This document shows, piece after piece, positions 61,103 through 64,000 of a DNA stretch of 64,000 nt. Source of the DNA: FEN-299 sp963717945 (GTDB lineage: Bacteria; Acidobacteriota; Vicinamibacteria; Vicinamibacterales; Fen-181); contig CAVQXT010000003.1 of the NCBI GenBank assembly GCA_963717945.1, forward strand, positions 372,001 to 436,000, in the 5' to 3' direction. The position numbers and the translations under genes are program-made. The notes below the pieces were generated by a model. It ran no database searches, had not been told where the DNA came from, and saw only the letters and a program-made list of their open reading frames with translations. Within the stretch, counting starts at the first letter, position 1. Each line of letters opens with the position of its first letter.

Positions 61103-62994
61103 AAGGCCTCCGCGCCCGAGAGGGGGAAGACGACCTCGATGCACGAGCCGCGCCCGACGGCGCTCTCGACCAGCCGGACGTCGCCGCCGAAGCGGCGCAT
61201 GAACCGGCGCGAGAGGAAGAGGCCGAGGCCGGTGCCGTCCGGCTTCTCGGTCCGGAACGGCTCGAACAGGTGTCGCTGGGCCTCCGGCGGAATGCCGCAG
61301 CCGTTGTCGCGCACCTGCAGGCGCACCTGCTCGCCGACGTCGACGCGCACGGCCACCCGCCCGCCGCGCCCGCCGCACGACTCGATGGCGTTGACGAGCA
61401 GGTTCAGCACCACGTGCTGCACGACCTCGGTGTTGGCCGAGACGATGGGGATCGGGCCGCTCCGGTCGCGGACCAGCTCGACCTCCGCCGCGCGCGCGGC
61501 CGGGGCGGCGAGCGAGAGGACGCCGTCGACGACTTCGCCGAGATCGATCGGCTCGGTGGCCGGCGGGATGCCGCGGGCGAAACGCAGGAACTGCCGGGTG
61601 ATCGTGCGGCACCGCATCACCTGGTCGCGAATCACCGAGGCGCTGTCGCGGATCGCCTCGAGCGTGGCGGCGTCGGGCGGGCCGTCGGCCGGGCCCGGGA
61701 GCTGGTCGAGGATCCCCTCGGCGCAGGTGAGCGTCGTGGCGAGCGGCGTGTTGACCTCGTGCGACAGGCCGGACGCCAGGATGCCCAGCGAGGACAGGCG
61801 CTCGAACTCGGCGAGATGCTCCTCACCCCGGACGCGATCGGTGATGTCGCGCCACGCCTCGACCACCTGCCCGACCGACCCGTCCTCGGCGTAGACCGGA
61901 GACGCGTAGATCTCGTAGATGCGCTCGTCGCCGCCGTCGGACGCGGGCATGCGGTAGGTGGCCTGCGCGAGGCGCCCCGTGGACAGGCACCGCGCCGTCG
62001 GGCACTCGGGGTCGTCGCCGCAGGGCAGGACGTGGCCCGTCACGCGGCGGCACTCCTGCCCGCGCAGCGCGTCGGGATGCGCGCCGAGCCACGTGGCGAT
62101 CGACCGGTTGGCCGCGACCACCTTGAAGTCCCGCCCGAGCACGATCAGGCCGTCGTCGAGGCCGTTGAGGACGCCGGAGAGCTGCTGCTCCCGGCGCTTG
62201 ATCTCCTCGACCAGGCGCGAGGTCGCGTCGGCCATGGCGTTGAAGTCGGTGGCCAGCGACGCGATCGCGTCGCCGCCCGAGGTGTCGGCCCGCTCCTCGA
62301 GCGCGCCGCCGGCGATGGCGCGCGCGGTCCGCGTGAGCGCCGAGAGCCGCGAGAGGACGACCCGGCGCAGATGCCACCCCAGGCCGCCGAGCATGACCAG
62401 CGCCACGATGCCCGACCCGGCGCCGAGGCGCCAGGCGTCGCTGCGGAACTGCGCCTGCACCTGCGAGAGCGACACGTCGAGCACCATCATGCCGTTCCAG
62501 CGCGTGGCGGGGTCGTGGCAGCGGTGGCATTCCGGGCGGTTCTCGATCGGCAGCACGGTCCTGAGGACGCCGACGCCGTTCTCCTGGAAGGTGACCCAGC
62601 GCTTGCGGTCGGCCGGGCTCTCCGCGTGGCAGACCAGGCAGGTGGGCGACGACCTCGACGTGCGGACACCGACCTCGGCCGGCCGGCTCGACAGCTTGAT
62701 GATCCCGTCGTGGTCGACGATCATCGCGCGCAGGACCTCGGGCTCGTGGCCGACGTCCCGGAGAATCCCGCCGATGAGCCCGGTGTCCCGCGCCAGCATG
62801 TCGTGCCGGAGGGCGGTCTCGAGGAGGCGGTTCTCGAGCTCGGCGGCGCCGCGGCGCGCGGCCACGGCGTGGTCGTACTGAAGGGCAGAGAGCAGGTAGA
62901 GGCCGCCGGCCAGCGGACCGAGCAGGAGCAGGCTCACCCCCAGCGCAATCCGGGCCGTGAGCCGCTCGACGTGGGGGACTCGCAGGCGTCTCAT
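61099..62994 (-). CDS. sensor histidine kinase with periplasmic c-type heme domain
   Basis: A 631-residue membrane kinase. Membrane helices near 17-38 and 190-210 enclose a periplasmic sensor (about 40-188) with two heme c motifs: CLVCH (119-123) and CHRCH (156-160). Then HAMP, a PAS domain (about 270-385) with a cysteine cluster (Cys315, Cys325, Cys331, Cys336, in GQECRRV, LPCGDDPECPTARC) that may bind metal, HisKA with His412 in SHEVNTPLA, and HATPase (NLLVNAIES, DNGCGIP, GTGLGLFLSRR). The design suggests sensing redox state, NO or O2 through periplasmic heme. It partners with the NtrC regulator. Confidence 0.94.
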   Translation of the reverse strand: MRRLRVPHVERLTARIALGVSLLLLGPLAGGLYLLSALQYDHAVAARRGAAELENRLLETALRHDMLARDTGLIGGILRDVGHEPEVLRAMIVDHDGIIKLSSRPAEVGVRTSRSSPTCLVCHAESPADRKRWVTFQENGVGVLRTVLPIENRPECHRCHDPATRWNGMMVLDVSLSQVQAQFRSDAWRLGAGSGIVALVMLGGLGWHLRRVVLSRLSALTRTARAIAGGALEERADTSGGDAIASLATDFNAMADATSRLVEEIKRREQQLSGVLNGLDDGLIVLGRDFKVVAANRSIATWLGAHPDALRGQECRRVTGHVLPCGDDPECPTARCLSTGRLAQATYRMPASDGGDERIYEIYASPVYAEDGSVGQVVEAWRDITDRVRGEEHLAEFERLSSLGILASGLSHEVNTPLATTLTCAEGILDQLPGPADGPPDAATLEAIRDSASVIRDQVMRCRTITRQFLRFARGIPPATEPIDLGEVVDGVLSLAAPAARAAEVELVRDRSGPIPIVSANTEVVQHVVLNLLVNAIESCGGRGGRVAVRVDVGEQVRLQVRDNGCGIPPEAQRHLFEPFRTEKPDGTGLGLFLSRRFMRRFGGDVRLVESAVGRGSCIEVVFPLSGAEAL

Positions 62995-63125
62995 CGACCC
63001 CGGCCGCCTCCTGCGCCCGCGCAGATGTCAGTGTTGAGCCAAAACCAGTCTAGCAGGATCGCCGCAAATGGCCGCCGGCGAGGCCCCTCGACCCCGGCGA
63101 AGCCCGTCAATGGCGACCCTTGGAC

Positions 63126-63173
63126 TGACAGTTGTGTCATGTCGCGACAACGGTTACTCTGTCATCCATGACA
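63126..63173. promoter_or_regulatory. cluster of TGACA/TGTCA palindromes (upstream activator sites)
   Basis: Three inverted repeats: TGACA-N4-TGTCA (63126-63139), TGTCGCGACA (63140-63149) and TGTCATCCATGACA (63160-63173). They lie in the 399-bp gap between the divergent kinase and multiheme cytochrome genes, about 140-190 bp upstream of the sigma-54 promoter at 63306-63321. This is the normal distance for NtrC-type enhancers. Confidence 0.65.
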
Positions 63174-63305
63174 TGCCGGCGGCAGGCCCGGCTCGTCTTG
63201 TCATCGGGCTTCACCCGCGCCCGGGCGTGCGAACCCGTTGACCATCCTTCGCAAATCACACCTTTTCATGCAGCGCCCGTGCCCGGTCGTCCGGGGCAGC
63301 CCGCG

Positions 63306-63321
63306 AGGAACGGGGATTGCT
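63306..63321 (+). promoter_or_regulatory. sigma-54 promoter of the multiheme cytochrome gene
   Basis: AGGAACGGGGATTGCT matches TGGCACG-N4-TTGCT at GG, ACG and TTGCT, with the -24 GG (63307-63308) and -12 GC (63319-63320) 10 bp apart. The predicted start is near 63332, leaving about 60 nt of leader before the ATG at 63394. Confidence 0.7.
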
Positions 63322-63393
63322 CGAACGGCAGACCGGGCCCTCACCGGCCCCGAGGCCTGACGCGTCTCGCGCGGCCTGAACCCGGAGAACGAC

Positions 63394-64000
63394 ATGGTGC
63401 GCTTGTCCCGGTTGGGAAGCCTGTCGGCATTCATGCTCATGTGGGCCGCCGCGGCCGCCGCGCAGCAGGGCGGGGCGGTCAAGGCCGCCCTGGCGGCTGA
63501 CGAGGTCTGCACCGCGTGCCACAACGAGACGTGGGCGAAGCCGATCCTCGCGATCTACCAGACGCCACACGGCAACAGGGCCGACCCGCGAACGCCGGGC
63601 TGTCGGACCTGTCACGGCCCGAGCGAGGGCCACCTGAGCGACTTCAACACGTCACCCGACGTCGTGTTCGGCGCGGCGTCGAAGCGGCTGTCGCCGGCCG
63701 CCAAGCGCAACGCCTCGTGCCTCGCGTGCCACGACTCGAAGGTGCTGGCGCGGACCAACTGGATCGGCAGCCAGCACGAGAGCCATGGCGTGGCCTGCAC
63801 CAGCTGCCACAACATCCACGCGCCCGATCAGAAAGTCCTCGTCAGGGCCACACAGGCGGAGGTCTGCTACGCCTGTCACAAGGCCCAGCGCGCGCAGGTC
63901 CGCCGCATCTCGGCCCACCCGCTCGCGGTGACCGGCATCGGCAGCCCGCCGAAGATGGTCTGCTCGGACTGCCACAACCCTCACGGCTCGACCGGCCCCC
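63394..64000 (+). CDS. DmsE/MtrA-type multiheme cytochrome c, partial
   Basis: The 5' end of a gene that runs off the window; 202 codons are visible. Signal peptide MVRLSRLGSLSAFMLMWAAAAAAQ. Six CxxCH motifs so far: CTACH, CRTCH, CLACH, CTSCH, CYACH and CSDCH. The spacing and phrases such as WIGSQHESHGVACTSCHNIH, VCYACHKAQRAQVRRISAHPL and CSDCHNPHGS match the DmsE/MtrA decaheme family, so about four more hemes are expected. These proteins pass electrons across the outer membrane inside an MtrB/DmsF porin. The start has CCCGGAGAAC upstream, and a sigma-54 promoter precedes it. The stop is outside the window. Confidence 0.92.
   Translation, partial: MVRLSRLGSLSAFMLMWAAAAAAQQGGAVKAALAADEVCTACHNETWAKPILAIYQTPHGNRADPRTPGCRTCHGPSEGHLSDFNTSPDVVFGAASKRLSPAAKRNASCLACHDSKVLARTNWIGSQHESHGVACTSCHNIHAPDQKVLVRATQAEVCYACHKAQRAQVRRISAHPLAVTGIGSPPKMVCSDCHNPHGSTGP

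Overview
The window is GC-rich, gene-dense bacterial DNA, most like an Acidobacteriota genome of the Vicinamibacteria type. That placement is inferred from style: three Pkn-type serine/threonine kinases with different sensory tails, an ECF sigma factor beside one of them, a secreted BNR/VPS10-like propeller next to secreted peptidases, many small hairpin repeats between genes, and GTG starts. There is no rRNA or marker-based proof.

Layout. 1-9.4 kb: old-yellow-enzyme reductase, kinase-TPR protein, an integrase remnant beside tRNA-Ser(GCT), an MFS/isochorismatase-like pair, a cyanophycinase-like peptidase and gltX. 9.4-11 kb: a structured repeat, tRNA-Gln(CTG), a higBA toxin-antitoxin pair and a duplicated 3' half of the same tRNA, which together look like a tiny tRNA-borne islet. 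11-18.9 kb: kinase-PD40 protein, a cluster of three truncated genes (DUF2911, aldo/keto reductase, SDR), then an FKBP isomerase, an RNA methyltransferase, an RhlE helicase and a VOC protein. 19-27 kb: secreted propeller, gamma-glutamyltransferase and M14 carboxypeptidase, suggesting extracellular peptide breakdown. 27-34 kb: katG, ECF sigma factor, and a kinase-FGE-hydrolase fusion. 34-43 kb: structured repeats, a lipoprotein cytochrome, several secreted proteins of unknown function, VOC proteins (one reduced to its two ends), an ECF sigma factor and vapBC. 43-52 kb: a translationally coupled MFS/glucose dehydrogenase/GH15 operon (GH15 carries a frameshift), a membrane TPR protein and an FHA-GAF-PP2C phosphatase.

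52-64 kb is the most interesting part. A five-gene operon encodes a pentaheme cytochrome, a Tat-exported molybdopterin-family subunit, a four-cluster ferredoxin subunit, an NrfD-type quinone-interacting membrane subunit and a tetraheme cytochrome made of four tandem domains. The set resembles alternative complex III, Qrc and polysulfide reductase but matches none of them exactly. Upstream lie a cyclic-nucleotide-binding-domain protein without HTH, a small membrane protein, an NtrC-type sigma-54 activator and a histidine kinase whose periplasmic sensor carries two c-type heme motifs. Divergent from the kinase is a DmsE/MtrA-type multiheme cytochrome cut by the window end. Two strong sigma-54 promoter matches, each with TGACA/TGTCA palindromes about 150 bp upstream, lie before the small membrane protein and before the DmsE-like gene. 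I infer one heme-sensing, sigma-54-controlled respiratory or extracellular electron-transfer regulon.
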